Below are positions 41,957 to 51,503 of a stretch of DNA of 64,000 bases, one piece after another. Every line of letters begins with the position of its first letter. The first letter of the stretch is position 1. A program made the position numbers and the translations under genes. The notes under the pieces are model-generated. The model ran no database searches. It saw nothing but the letters and a program-made list of their open reading frames with translations, and was not told the DNA's origin. The stretch is taken from the NCBI GenBank assembly GCA_045538835.1, contig JAZQEF010000026.1, positions 1-64,000 of the forward strand. Direction: 5' to 3'. The DNA is from RGIG6165 sp045538835. GTDB taxonomy: Bacteria; Bacillota; Clostridia; Oscillospirales; Feifaniaceae.

Positions 41957-43333
41957 TTAGAACTTTACCTTGTCTGCAAGATAAGCCTTAAGTTCTGTAA
42001 CAGGTATGCGAACCTGCTCCATAGTATCTCTGTCACGTACTGTAACACAGCCGTCATTTTCTGTTTCGAAGTCAACTGTGATGCAGTAGGGTGTGCCTAT
42101 CTCATCTTCTCTTCTGTAACGCTTACCTATTGAACCTGCATCGTCAAAGTCAACGGAGAATTCTTTTGCAAGGTCAGCATAGATGTCCATAGCCTTTTCA
42201 GAGAGTTTCTTTGAAAGCGGCAGAATAGCAGCCTTGAAAGGTGCAAGAGCAGGATGCAGATGAAGCACGACACGGGTGTCGTTTTCACCGACCGTCTCTT
42301 CATCATATGCATCAACAAGGAATGCGAGTGCAACACGGTCAGCACCGAGTGACGGCTCGATAACATAGGGAATATAATGCTCGTTTGTAACGGGGTCAAA
42401 ATATTCCATAGATTCGCCGCTTGTATTCTGATGCTGTGTGAGGTCAAAATCAGTTCTGTCTGCAATGCCCCAGAGTTCGCCCCAGCCAAACGGGAAGAGG
42501 AACTCAAAGTCGGTCGTTGCATTTGAATAGTGGGAAAGTTCTGCCTGTTCGTGGTCGCGCAGACGAAGATTTTCTTCTCTCATACCGAGATCGAGTAAGA
42601 ACTGCTTGCAGGCATTTTTCCAGTAAGCAAACCACTCAAGGTCTGTGCCCGGCTTGCAGAAGAATTCAAGTTCCATCTGCTCAAACTCTCTTGTTCTGAA
42701 AGTGAAGTTACCGGGAGTAATCTCGTTTCTGAAAGATTTACCTATCTGACCGACGCCGAAAGGAATCTTCTTTCTTGTCGTTCTTGCAATATTCTTGAAG
42801 TTTACGAAAATACCCTGTGCAGTTTCGGGACGGAGGAAAATTTCATTCTTGGAATCTTCCGTAACGCCCTGGAAAGTCTTGAACATAAGGTTAAATTTTC
42901 TTATATCAGTAAAGTTGTGTGAACCGCAGTCGGGACAGGGGATATTGTTGTCCCTGATATAGTCGCTCATCTCCTGATCGGACCAGCCTGCAGTTGAAAT
43001 GCCCGCAAACTCTTCGATAAGGTGGTCAGCCCTGTGACGTGTATGACAGTCCTTACAGTCCATAAGAGGATCTGAAAAGCCGCCTACATGACCTGATGCC
43101 ACCCATACCTGGGGATTCATGAGAATAGCCGCATCAAGACCTACGTTGTAGGGAGATTCCTGCACAAAACGCTTAAGCCATGCGTTCTTTACATTGTTTT
43201 TGAAAAGAACGCCGAGCGGACCGTAGTCCCACGTATTTGCAAGACCGCCGTATATCTCAGAGCCGCTGTATACGAAACCTCTGCCCTTACAGAGAGTGAC
43301 GATTTTGTCCATAGTTTTTAAATTGTTATCCAA
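41957..43333 (-). CDS. glyQS: Glycyl-tRNA synthetase, single-chain (homodimeric) type
   Basis: 458 residues, the alpha2 type found in Firmicutes. GFVYSGSEIYGGLANTWDYG (motif region 1), FRNEITPGNFTFRTREFEQM split as motif 2, and GADRVALAFL (motif 3) are clear, with CxxC-like zinc residues in the insertion. It charges tRNA-Gly. The frame starts with TTG at 43333, 8 bases after AAGGGG; the first ATG (residue 8) has no ribosome site, and family members have a few residues before MDKIV, so TTG is preferred. Confidence 0.95.
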   Translation of the reverse strand: MDNNLKTMDKIVTLCKGRGFVYSGSEIYGGLANTWDYGPLGVLFKNNVKNAWLKRFVQESPYNVGLDAAILMNPQVWVASGHVGGFSDPLMDCKDCHTRHRADHLIEEFAGISTAGWSDQEMSDYIRDNNIPCPDCGSHNFTDIRKFNLMFKTFQGVTEDSKNEIFLRPETAQGIFVNFKNIARTTRKKIPFGVGQIGKSFRNEITPGNFTFRTREFEQMELEFFCKPGTDLEWFAYWKNACKQFLLDLGMREENLRLRDHEQAELSHYSNATTDFEFLFPFGWGELWGIADRTDFDLTQHQNTSGESMEYFDPVTNEHYIPYVIEPSLGADRVALAFLVDAYDEETVGENDTRVVLHLHPALAPFKAAILPLSKKLSEKAMDIYADLAKEFSVDFDDAGSIGKRYRREDEIGTPYCITVDFETENDGCVTVRDRDTMEQVRIPVTELKAYLADKVKF

Positions 43334-43369
43334 AGTACTCGCCCCTTATATAATATTTATATAAAAGAT

Positions 43370-43398
43370 ATTTTAGTAGAAATATTGTCTAAAGTCAA
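43370..43398 (-). promoter_or_regulatory. Promoter of glyQS
   Basis: On the minus strand TTGACT, 17 bases, TAAAAT. No T-box leader is present in the short 5' region. Confidence 0.65.
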
Positions 43399-43407
43399 GA
43401 AAAGCGT

Positions 43408-43435
43408 TGTTTTATTTTTACATTTTGCTATAATA
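43408..43435 (+). promoter_or_regulatory. Promoter of the glmU-like - pth - mfd operon
   Basis: TTGTTT, 16 bases, TATAAT, 23 bases before the start codon; GGAGGTG is the ribosome site. Confidence 0.6.
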
Positions 43436-43458
43436 TTACCTGTGGAGGTGTTGTCAAT

Positions 43459-44151
43459 ATGGCATCCGATAAAAGAAAATTGTTAGAAGAGTATAACAGA
43501 CAGCGCGCGGAAGTTATAGATAAACTTCTGGATGAGGGCGTTGAATTTACAGATATAACAGGAGTTACGATTTCGCCCGAGGCAAAATTCGGACAAAATG
43601 TTGTTATTCACAGAGGTACTATAATCAAAGGTGAAACGGTGGTGGGTGACAACTGTGAGATAGGTCCCGACACCATTCTTGATGAATGCACCGTGTCACA
43701 GAACACAAAGATACTTATGTGTGTCTGTGAAAAAAGCAAAATAGGCAGCGGCGTTACAATGGGTCCATATTCACATCTTCGTCCGAACAGCACGATATGT
43801 GACAATGCACACATCGGCAATTTCTGCGAGGTTAAAAATTCGGTGGTGGGAGAAGGCACTAAAGCAGGTCATCTCACTTATATCGGAGATACCGATTGCG
43901 GTAAGAATGTCAATTTCGGCTGCGGCGTGGTCGTTGCAAATTATGACGGTAAGAATAAGCACAGAACAGTCATCGGTGATGATTGCTTTATAGGAAGCAA
44001 TACAAATCTTGTTGCACCCGTAACACTCGGCAATGCAAGCCTTACTGCGGCAGGAAGCACGGTTACAAACGAAGTGCCAGACGGCGCAATGGCGATAGCG
44101 CGTGCAAGGCAGGTCAATAAGGAAAACTGGAAGGAACGTAAAAAGAAGTAA
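43459..44151 (+). CDS. GlmU-like acetyltransferase domain protein lacking the uridylyltransferase half
   Basis: 230 residues corresponding to the C-terminal half of GlmU (usual length about 455): a short helical arm, then left-handed beta helix with GPYSHLRPN (Arg for sugar phosphate), KAGHLTYIGD (the catalytic His) and NFGCGVVVANYDG. The acetyl-CoA side looks complete, so glucosamine-1-phosphate N-acetylation is possible. The N-terminal nucleotidyltransferase is absent. Position before pth and mfd matches glmU in Bacillus, so it is likely a reduced glmU in place. The stop overlaps the pth start by one base. Confidence 0.82.
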   Translation: MASDKRKLLEEYNRQRAEVIDKLLDEGVEFTDITGVTISPEAKFGQNVVIHRGTIIKGETVVGDNCEIGPDTILDECTVSQNTKILMCVCEKSKIGSGVTMGPYSHLRPNSTICDNAHIGNFCEVKNSVVGEGTKAGHLTYIGDTDCGKNVNFGCGVVVANYDGKNKHRTVIGDDCFIGSNTNLVAPVTLGNASLTAAGSTVTNEVPDGAMAIARARQVNKENWKERKKK

Positions 44152-44741
44152 TGGGACTTTTTTCACGCTCAAAAGAGACATATCTTATAACCGGACTTGG
44201 AAATTACGGCGCAAAGTATCAAAATACACGGCACAATGCAGGGTTTATTGCGATAGATAACATCGCTTTGAAGTACGGTGTAAAAGTAAATAAAGTCAAG
44301 CACTATGCCCTTATGGGCGAGTTTGAATACGACGGTAAGAGGATACTGCTGCAAAAACCGCAGACCTATATGAATAACAGCGGTCAGGCGGTGGCAGACT
44401 GTGCGAGGTTTTATAAAATAGATCCTTCGCATATAATAGTAATCAGCGATGACTGTAATCTCGATACCGGTGTGCTTCGTATCCGTACTAAGGGTAGTGC
44501 GGGCGGTCACAACGGGCTTAAATCCATAATCGCACATCTCGGCACGCAGGAATTTATGCGTATGCGGATAGGCGTAGGCAAAAAGCCTGTTGATGAGGCA
44601 GACCTTGCCGACTGGGTGCTCGGCACGTTTACACAGGCTGATATGGAGGTACTTGAAAAGACGGCAGACAGGGTTGCGTCGGCGATAGAACTTGTCGTAT
44701 CAGGGGATACCGTATCGGCTATGAGCAGGTATAATGGATAG
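44151..44741 (+). CDS. pth: Peptidyl-tRNA hydrolase
   Basis: 196 residues. NTRHNAGFIAID carries the catalytic His; QKPQTYMNNSGQAV, ISDDCNLDTGVLRIRTKGSAG (in part) and GGHNGLKSI are the other conserved blocks. The usual LGNPG is LGNYG here. It frees tRNA from drop-off peptidyl-tRNA. In Bacillus the gene (spoVC) is also upstream of mfd. Overlaps mfd by 8 bases. Confidence 0.95.
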   Translation: MGLFSRSKETYLITGLGNYGAKYQNTRHNAGFIAIDNIALKYGVKVNKVKHYALMGEFEYDGKRILLQKPQTYMNNSGQAVADCARFYKIDPSHIIVISDDCNLDTGVLRIRTKGSAGGHNGLKSIIAHLGTQEFMRMRIGVGKKPVDEADLADWVLGTFTQADMEVLEKTADRVASAIELVVSGDTVSAMSRYNG

Positions 44742-47700
44742 GTTATTTGATGAAAAACTTAATAATGCGCCTTATAATGCTATAAGGCTCAGTCTGGAAA
44801 ATAAACAAACGCCGGTTGCGCTCACAGGGGTGGGCAGTGTGCAAAAGGCGTTTGTTTGTCATGCCCTTTTTTGCGATTTGGGCAAGAAAATAATATACAT
44901 CGCGCCCGATGATTCTGCGGCAGCCGAAAGTTTTAAAAATATATCCGCATTTTTTCGCGGCAGGGCAAAACTGTTTCCTGCCCGTGAGATAAGCCTGTTT
45001 TCGGCAGAGGCGCAGAGCAGGGAAAATGAGTTTGCCCGAGTTGAGGCGCTGTATCAGTTTATAAGCGGTAAGTGTGACATTATCGTAACGACACCGCCTG
45101 CAATATTGCAGTATACGGCAGATACCGAGCTTATCAAAAATACGAGTTTTACACTCAAAACAGGTACGATGGCAGACATAGACGAAACGGTAAAGAGGCT
45201 TGTTTCGCTCGGCTATGTGAGAAGCGAACTTGTAGAGGGCAGAGGACAGTTTGCAAAACGAGGCGGCATACTTGACGTGTTCACCCCGTCAGAGAGTCTG
45301 CCCGTACGAATTGAATTCTGGGGTGACGAGATAGACTGTATGGGCACGTTTGATGTCTATACCCAGCGCAGGATAGAAAACATAGATGAGATAAACATTC
45401 TTCCATCATCGGAATTCGTACCCACCGAAGAAGAACGCGCCGCAGCCGTGAAAAAACTTACGGCGATGGACAGAAAATATCAGAAGAAAAATATAGACAC
45501 AAGCGCCATCGAAGAGGAGATAGAGGTGCTTTCGACGGGCAGGGAGCGCAGTTTTGAGAAATATGCAAGCCTTGTAAAGGAGAAAAACTTTACATTGTTT
45601 GACTATGCCGATGACTGCATAATTTGTGTGGCAGACGAGGATAAAACGGCGCTTGCCGTCAAAAACTATCTCGCTCTTCTTGATGAGGACATCAAAAGCG
45701 GTATAGAACGGGGACTTCTCTTTGCCGAGACCTGCCGTTTTGTAATTGGTAAGGGTGATTTTTATAAGGAAACGGAGAAACATACCGTTGTACTGCTTGA
45801 TAACTTTTTACATTCATATAAAAATATAAAACCCAAAGACATTCAGGCATTTGTCGGCAAACAACTCGGCACGAATGACGATATAAAACTGCTTTGCGAC
45901 GATATATATGCCTATACCGATAACGGCTACGAAGTATATGTCGCGGTAAAGGACGAAAAGCGCGCACCGATAATGGAGCAGATGCTTGAAGAACGCGGGG
46001 CAAAAGCAAAGGTCTGCGTACTTGCAGTTACGGGCGGTATGGAAATAACGGATATGCGCCTTGCGCTTCTCTGTGACAGAAAGAGCGAAGTAAAGCTCAG
46101 AAAGCGCAGAAAACTGCCCGAAGGGACAGAGCGTATCAAGTCCTACAATGACCTTGTTCCCGGTGACTATGTGGTACACATAAATCACGGTATCGGAAAA
46201 TATCTGGGCATTGAAAAACTTGTTGTCGGCGGTATAACGAAGGACTATATCAAACTCAAGTATTCGGATACCGATGTGTTATACATTCCCACAAATCAAC
46301 TTGACCTCATTTCAAAATACGTATCGGGAGATACGGATACCAAAGTCAAACTCTCAAAACTGGGCGGTACGGATTGGGCTAAAACCAAGGCGAGAGTAAA
46401 GCGTGCAGTCGCCGATATGGCTGACGAACTGCTTGAACTCTATGCTGCACGCCAGAGTGTAAAAGGATACGCCTTTACACCTGATAGTGAGTGGCAGAAG
46501 GAGTTTGAGGAGCGTTTTGAATACGAAGAAACGGAAGATCAACTCCGTTCTGCAGATGAAATAAAAAGAGATATGGAGAGTTCTGTGCCGATGGAGCGTC
46601 TGCTCTGCGGCGACGTGGGATTCGGCAAGACTGAGGTTGCCCTGCGAGCAGTCTTTAAATGCGTTAATGACGGTAAACAGGCGGCGATTTTAGTTCCGAC
46701 CACCATTCTTGCATGGCAGCACTATCAGACAATACTTGCACGTTTTTCGGGTATACCCGTAAATGTGGAAGTACTTTCAAGGTATCGTAACAAGCGTCAG
46801 CAGGATGAAATAATACGCAAATTAAAACGCGGTGAGATAGACATAATTGTCGGTACACACCGACTTATACAGAAAGACATAAAATTTAAAGATTTGGGAC
46901 TTATTGTAGTCGATGAAGAACAGCGTTTCGGAGTTGCCCACAAGGAAAGACTAAAGGAAATATCCAAAAATGTAGACAGTCTGACGCTTACGGCAACGCC
47001 CATACCGAGAACGCTCAGTATGGCGCTTTCGGGAATACGCGATATGTCGCTCATCGAAGAGCCGCCGCGTGACAGACAGCCTGTTTCAACCTATGTAATG
47101 GAATACGACTTCGGCATACTCTGCGAGGCGATGAGGCAGGAACTGCGCCGCGGCGGACAGATATTCTATCTTCACAACCGTGTCGATTCGATAGAACTAA
47201 CTGCCGCAAAGATTGCATCGCAGATACCCGATGCGAATATAAGAACTGCACACGGCAAGATGAGTGAGCAGGAACTCTCTGAAATATGGGACAGTGTCAT
47301 TGCAGGGGAGACCGATATACTTGTCTGCACGACCATAATAGAAACGGGAATAGATGTATCAAATGCAAACACGCTTATTGTTGAGGATGCCGACAGAATG
47401 GGACTTGCGCAACTTTACCAGTTACGCGGCAGAGTCGGCAGAAGCCACCGCAGGGCATTTTGTTATCTGACATACAGAAAGGGCAGGGCGCTCTCGGAGG
47501 ATGCGGAAAAAAGGCTTTCTGCAATAAGAGAATTTACCGAATTCGGAAGCGGCTTTAAAGTTGCCATGCGTGACCTTGAGATAAGGGGCGCAGGCAATAT
47601 TCTGGGCGCACAGCAGAGCGGGCATCTTGAATCGGTCGGATACGACCTCTATGTAAAACTGCTTGATGAGGCGGTGAAACTTAAAAAGGGTGAAGTCACG

Positions 47701-48159
47701 GCAGAAAAGGTCGAATGTGTGTTTGACATTCCGCTTTCTGCACACATACCGTTTGACTATATTGAAAGTCAGGCGGCAAGAATAGATGTCTATAAAAAGA
47801 TAGCGGTAATTGCTTCACCTGAGGATTTGGATGACATCGAAGATGAACTTATGGACAGATTCGGTGAACTTCCGGAAGAAGTAGAGGCACTCTGCCGTAT
47901 TTCGCTCGTGCGCAATATGGCGTCTGAGGCGGGAATTACCGAGATTAAAGAGGAGGGCGGTCGTGTCGTAATAGACGCCGCATCACTCGACCTTGAAGCG
48001 CTTTCGGGGGCGATGGAATCATTCGGAAGAAAGATTGTGTATATGCCCTCACCTCAGCCGATTGTAAAAATTATGCCGAGAAATAATCTTACCATACTTG
48101 ATGAAGCACAGACATTTATGGTAGAATACTTTAAATCAAGGAGGGGCAAAAATGACTGA
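44734..48159 (+). CDS. mfd: Transcription-repair coupling factor
   Basis: 1141 residues, full-length Mfd. Order: UvrB-like damage module (about 1-330), RNA polymerase-interacting Tudor/CarD-like domain with PGDYVVHINHGIGKYLG (about 470-535), SF2 translocase with Walker A GDVGFGKTEVALRA, DEEQRFG box and TATPIPRTL, then the second RecA lobe (QLRGRVGRS) and the TRCF C-terminal regulatory domain (about 990-1140). It removes stalled polymerase and recruits UvrA. Stop overlaps the GHMP kinase start by 8 bases. Confidence 0.97.
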   Translation: MDRLFDEKLNNAPYNAIRLSLENKQTPVALTGVGSVQKAFVCHALFCDLGKKIIYIAPDDSAAAESFKNISAFFRGRAKLFPAREISLFSAEAQSRENEFARVEALYQFISGKCDIIVTTPPAILQYTADTELIKNTSFTLKTGTMADIDETVKRLVSLGYVRSELVEGRGQFAKRGGILDVFTPSESLPVRIEFWGDEIDCMGTFDVYTQRRIENIDEINILPSSEFVPTEEERAAAVKKLTAMDRKYQKKNIDTSAIEEEIEVLSTGRERSFEKYASLVKEKNFTLFDYADDCIICVADEDKTALAVKNYLALLDEDIKSGIERGLLFAETCRFVIGKGDFYKETEKHTVVLLDNFLHSYKNIKPKDIQAFVGKQLGTNDDIKLLCDDIYAYTDNGYEVYVAVKDEKRAPIMEQMLEERGAKAKVCVLAVTGGMEITDMRLALLCDRKSEVKLRKRRKLPEGTERIKSYNDLVPGDYVVHINHGIGKYLGIEKLVVGGITKDYIKLKYSDTDVLYIPTNQLDLISKYVSGDTDTKVKLSKLGGTDWAKTKARVKRAVADMADELLELYAARQSVKGYAFTPDSEWQKEFEERFEYEETEDQLRSADEIKRDMESSVPMERLLCGDVGFGKTEVALRAVFKCVNDGKQAAILVPTTILAWQHYQTILARFSGIPVNVEVLSRYRNKRQQDEIIRKLKRGEIDIIVGTHRLIQKDIKFKDLGLIVVDEEQRFGVAHKERLKEISKNVDSLTLTATPIPRTLSMALSGIRDMSLIEEPPRDRQPVSTYVMEYDFGILCEAMRQELRRGGQIFYLHNRVDSIELTAAKIASQIPDANIRTAHGKMSEQELSEIWDSVIAGETDILVCTTIIETGIDVSNANTLIVEDADRMGLAQLYQLRGRVGRSHRRAFCYLTYRKGRALSEDAEKRLSAIREFTEFGSGFKVAMRDLEIRGAGNILGAQQSGHLESVGYDLYVKLLDEAVKLKKGEVTAEKVECVFDIPLSAHIPFDYIESQAARIDVYKKIAVIASPEDLDDIEDELMDRFGELPEEVEALCRISLVRNMASEAGITEIKEEGGRVVIDAASLDLEALSGAMESFGRKIVYMPSPQPIVKIMPRNNLTILDEAQTFMVEYFKSRRGKND

Positions 48160-49279
48160 TATTAAAACAAAATTCTATAAACAGTTCAAAAACTGCAATG
48201 AAACCATAGAAATCTGTGTACCCGGCAGGGTGGAGATAGGCGGAAATCATACCGACCATAACGGCGGTTGCGTGCTCGCCTCGGGTATTGACAGATGTAC
48301 ATATGCGGCGGCGGCAAAAAATAATGATAATATAATTCGTATATATTCCGAGGGCTTCGGAATGTGTGAATGTGATGCCCAAAATCCCGAAAAACAGGAC
48401 GGTTTCGGGGCATTTGTCGGCGGCGTATGTAAATACTTTATTGATAACGGAAGAAAAACGGGCGGCTTTGATATGTATGTTACGAGTGACATTCCTGCAG
48501 GCGCAGGTCTTTCTTCGTCGGCGTCATACGGTGTGCTCGTTGCAAGGGTGATAGATAAATTTTACGGCAACGGCAAGATAAAGGCTGTCGATGCGGCACT
48601 TGCGGCACAGTATGCAGAGAGGGAGTTTTACGGCAAACCCTGCGGTCTGCTCGACCAACTTGTCTGCGCAGAGGAAACTCTTGTTTTTATCGATTTTGCA
48701 GGTAAACCCAAAGTCAAAAGAATTGATGTAGAGTTTGAAAATTATGATTTTCTGCTTGTAAATACAAGGTCCTCGCATGAGGGGCTTGACGCTGAATACG
48801 CATCTATCCCAAATGATATGCATGCGGTGGCAGAACTGCTCGGCAAAAAGCAACTCTGCGGAATAAACCGTAAAAAAATTCTCGGTGCCGCAACGGAAAT
48901 AAGGGAAAAACTCGGTGACAGAGCACTGCTTCGCGCGCTTCACTTTGAAAAGGAAAGCAACAGGGCGCGTTTGCAGAAAGATGCGCTTGAACAAGGTGAT
49001 ATAAAAGAATTTTTACGTCTTGTCCGCGAGTCGGGACATTCTTCGTATGAATATTTACAGAACATTTATGTGCCGACAAATCCTACGGTACAGCCGATAT
49101 CCATAGCGCTCAACATTGCGCAGGATATTATAGGTGATGAGGGCGCGTACCGTATACACGGCGGCGGATTTGCAGGAACGATTCTTGTAATTTCACCCTG
49201 GCATCTCACGTCAAAATTTATAAAAGAAAGCGAAAAAGTTTTCGGCAAAGGCTGTGTAATGCAGATTAAATTAAAATAA
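48152..49279 (+). CDS. galK: Galactokinase-like GHMP kinase
   Basis: 375 residues. The galactokinase signature is present in altered form, GRVEIGGNHTDHNGG (usual GRVNLIGEHTDYNGG), with the ATP loop IPAGAGLSSSASYGV and C-terminal RIHGGGFAGTIL. The base Asp in GLLDQ and Arg in the N-terminal motif remain. It should phosphorylate galactose at C1 or a related sugar; the changed motif leaves room for another substrate. Last gene of the mfd operon. No galT or galE is nearby. Confidence 0.82.
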   Translation: MTDIKTKFYKQFKNCNETIEICVPGRVEIGGNHTDHNGGCVLASGIDRCTYAAAAKNNDNIIRIYSEGFGMCECDAQNPEKQDGFGAFVGGVCKYFIDNGRKTGGFDMYVTSDIPAGAGLSSSASYGVLVARVIDKFYGNGKIKAVDAALAAQYAEREFYGKPCGLLDQLVCAEETLVFIDFAGKPKVKRIDVEFENYDFLLVNTRSSHEGLDAEYASIPNDMHAVAELLGKKQLCGINRKKILGAATEIREKLGDRALLRALHFEKESNRARLQKDALEQGDIKEFLRLVRESGHSSYEYLQNIYVPTNPTVQPISIALNIAQDIIGDEGAYRIHGGGFAGTILVISPWHLTSKFIKESEKVFGKGCVMQIKLK

Positions 49280-49308
49280 AATTTTTGACTTGATAATTAA
49301 ATACAAAT

Positions 49309-49345
49309 CGACCGTTTTTTGACAGAAAAACGGTCGTTATTATTT
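49309..49345 (+). terminator. Terminator of the mfd-galK operon
   Basis: CGACCGTTTTT-TGACAG-AAAAACGGTCG then TTATTATTTT. Confidence 0.8.
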
Positions 49346-49408
49346 TATAATTTTCTTCTGAACTGTACAAACTATCAAAGAAATGATTTTTGTACGGCAG
49401 GAGGAAAA

Positions 49409-50581
49409 ATGAGAGTTTTAAAAAATAAGAAACTGTATTTTGTTATAATCGTACTTACTGCCTTTGCCGTAATGGCGGCAGGAATGCTCCGCGACAGCGT
49501 TGCAGAGGACTTCTGTGTTTTCGAGGGCGAAGAAAGTTTCGATGACGGAAGTCTTATAGTGATGAATGCCGTAAGCGATGTCACCGTTTCGGGTGATGCG
49601 GTGTATGAGGCGCGGCTTTTCGGTGTCATACCTATTAAAACAGTATCGGCAAATGTCATCTCGTCGAGAGAACTTGTGGCGGCAGGCAGACCGTTCGGAG
49701 TAAAACTTTACACAGACGGTGTCCTGGTAGTCGGTCTCGGTGATATAGAAACTGCTGAGGGCATCGTATCTCCTGCAAAGGATGCAGGGGTTGAGATAGG
49801 TGACATCGTACTGTCGGTAGACGGGCAAAGCGTTATGACAAATGAGGACATTTCACATCTCGTAAGCGGCGGAAAAAACGAGATAGAATTTGAAATTTTA
49901 AGAAATGAAGTAACCCACACGTTTAAAGTAAAGCCGGCTTTCACAGACAGCGGTACAAAAATAGGGATGTGGGTGCGTGACAGCACAGCAGGCATCGGAA
50001 CGATAACGTTTGTGGACAAGCAGACAGGTATGTTCGGAGGACTCGGACATGGCATCTGCGATGTTGACACGGGTGAGATAATGCCACTGCTTCACGGCAG
50101 TGTGGTAACGGCGCAGGTAAGCGGCGTCATAAAAGGCAAGGCAGGCGCACCCGGCGAACTTACGGGAATTATCAACGATAAAGAGGAGATAGGCACACTT
50201 CTTACCAACTGTGAAACGGGTGTCTACGGCACACTCTCCGACCTCAGCGGCATAGATACGGAGCGTGTCTACGAAACAGGCTCGCGCAGCAGTGTTAAAA
50301 CGGGAGAAGCGACAATAATCTGCGATGTCGGCGACGGTACAAAAGAGTACAGTATTAAAATTGAAAAGGTATATAACGGAACGTCAAAGACAAAAAATAT
50401 GTCAATAAAAGTCACAGATAAAGACCTTCTCAAAAAAACGGGCGGCATAGTGCAGGGAATGAGCGGCAGCCCGATAATACAGGACGGCAAACTCATAGGC
50501 GCAGTTACACACGTTTTGGTAAACGACCCCACAGGCGGCTACGCCATCTTCATCGAAAATATGCTTGATGCAGTTAAATAA
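49409..50581 (+). CDS. spoIVB: SpoIVB sporulation signalling protease
   Basis: 390 residues from the ATG at 49409, which has AGGAGG 6 bases upstream; the longer frame from 49319 has none. Membrane anchor at about 8-27, a PDZ domain (about 105-195; VLVVGLGDIETAEGIVSPAK region) and an S55 serine protease domain with GLGHGICD (catalytic His) and VQGMSGSPIIQDG (catalytic Ser). In Bacillus it is made in the forespore, crosses to the space between membranes, and triggers pro-sigma-K processing. spo0A is not adjacent here. Confidence 0.95.
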   Translation: MRVLKNKKLYFVIIVLTAFAVMAAGMLRDSVAEDFCVFEGEESFDDGSLIVMNAVSDVTVSGDAVYEARLFGVIPIKTVSANVISSRELVAAGRPFGVKLYTDGVLVVGLGDIETAEGIVSPAKDAGVEIGDIVLSVDGQSVMTNEDISHLVSGGKNEIEFEILRNEVTHTFKVKPAFTDSGTKIGMWVRDSTAGIGTITFVDKQTGMFGGLGHGICDVDTGEIMPLLHGSVVTAQVSGVIKGKAGAPGELTGIINDKEEIGTLLTNCETGVYGTLSDLSGIDTERVYETGSRSSVKTGEATIICDVGDGTKEYSIKIEKVYNGTSKTKNMSIKVTDKDLLKKTGGIVQGMSGSPIIQDGKLIGAVTHVLVNDPTGGYAIFIENMLDAVK

Positions 50582-50642
50582 AAAAGACGGGATTTGGGCG
50601 ATTAATCCCTAAGTGAACACGCCCAGGTCCTGTCTTTTTTTA
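50581..50642. terminator. Terminator between spoIVB and the AraC gene
   Basis: Long stem AAAAAGACGGGATTTGGGCG with CGCCCAGGTCCTGTCTTTTT (G-U pairs) and a 19-base loop; A and T tracts on both sides. Confidence 0.8.
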
Positions 50643-51386
50643 TAGATGCTTGTATTTGTTGTATACCTCGTAAAAAAATGACATATTGTTAAAGCCTGTA
50701 AGATATGCTGCTTCGCTGACGGAAAACTCCATACTGTCAAGCATTTTTTTTACTTGTCTGCAACGGATAATGTTTCTATATTCAATGGGAGATATGCCTT
50801 TGTACTCCTTAAATAATTTTCTGAAGTTCGATTCACTCATACCGCACATATCGGCGTAGTAGGATATTTTTCTGTTTTCAAAATAGTACTCTGTCATTGC
50901 AGTAACGGCAGGCAAAATTTTTTTATATTTTTTCACGATTTCGGGATTTTCCGTTTGTATAAAATGAAAAAGCTCGTACAGTTTAGAGTAAAGAAGAAGT
51001 GTGTTGCCCGAGTTGTAAATGTTGAAAGATGAAAAAAACTCACTGATTTCAGACGCGGTTTTGGAAAAAGGACGGACGGTCTCGAAAGGTGTGACTTTTC
51101 CTGCTAAATCAAAGATTATAAGTTTGATCTTTGTAGAATTTTTCAAATATTTTGTTTTGTAGGGCAGTTGTTTGGGGATAAAAAGCAACGAGCCTTTTTT
51201 TATTTTCATTTTTTCTTTGGTATTGTAAAAACAGTACTCAAGTTCGCCGCTGTCCACATAGACGAATGAATGTAAATCCTTGCCGTTTTTGTATTCAAAA
51301 ACAAAGTTTTCGTTTCGTACTACGCTGACAAAACCCACGTTACTTACAGAAAAATTGAGCTCCCCGTTAAAACGAATATCTTCCAT
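50640..51386 (-). CDS. AraC-family regulator, probably of the uronate operon
   Basis: 248 residues: N-terminal cupin-like domain (about 1-100; KKGSLLFIPKQLPYKTKY) and C-terminal AraC double helix-turn-helix (about 155-248) with ADMCGMSESNFRKLFKEY and VSEAAYLTGFNNMSFFYEVY. Divergent from uxaC with a 117-base shared region, so it likely controls the uronate genes in response to a sugar acid. AGGAGGAC precedes its ATG. Related to the AraC protein at 38935. Confidence 0.88.
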   Translation of the reverse strand: MEDIRFNGELNFSVSNVGFVSVVRNENFVFEYKNGKDLHSFVYVDSGELEYCFYNTKEKMKIKKGSLLFIPKQLPYKTKYLKNSTKIKLIIFDLAGKVTPFETVRPFSKTASEISEFFSSFNIYNSGNTLLLYSKLYELFHFIQTENPEIVKKYKKILPAVTAMTEYYFENRKISYYADMCGMSESNFRKLFKEYKGISPIEYRNIIRCRQVKKMLDSMEFSVSEAAYLTGFNNMSFFYEVYNKYKHL

Positions 51387-51442
51387 AACCGTCCTCCTAA
51401 AAATAAGCGAATACCATATAAAATTATCAAATAAAGTCTATT

Positions 51443-51472
51443 TTAACAACTATTCATATTGTAGAATATAAT
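51443..51472 (+). promoter_or_regulatory. Promoter of the uxaC operon
   Basis: TTAACA, 18 bases, TATAAT, 31 bases before the chosen uxaC start. Confidence 0.55.
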
Positions 51473-51503
51473 CACGTTAATGTCAATCGAATGGAGAAAT
51501 GTT

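Noticed and set aside
49365..49395. GTACAAA ... TTTGTAC inverted repeat before spoIVB as a regulator site
   Set aside because: Arms are only 7 bases with a 17-base centre in AT-rich DNA; this could occur by chance and no clear forespore promoter could be placed around it.
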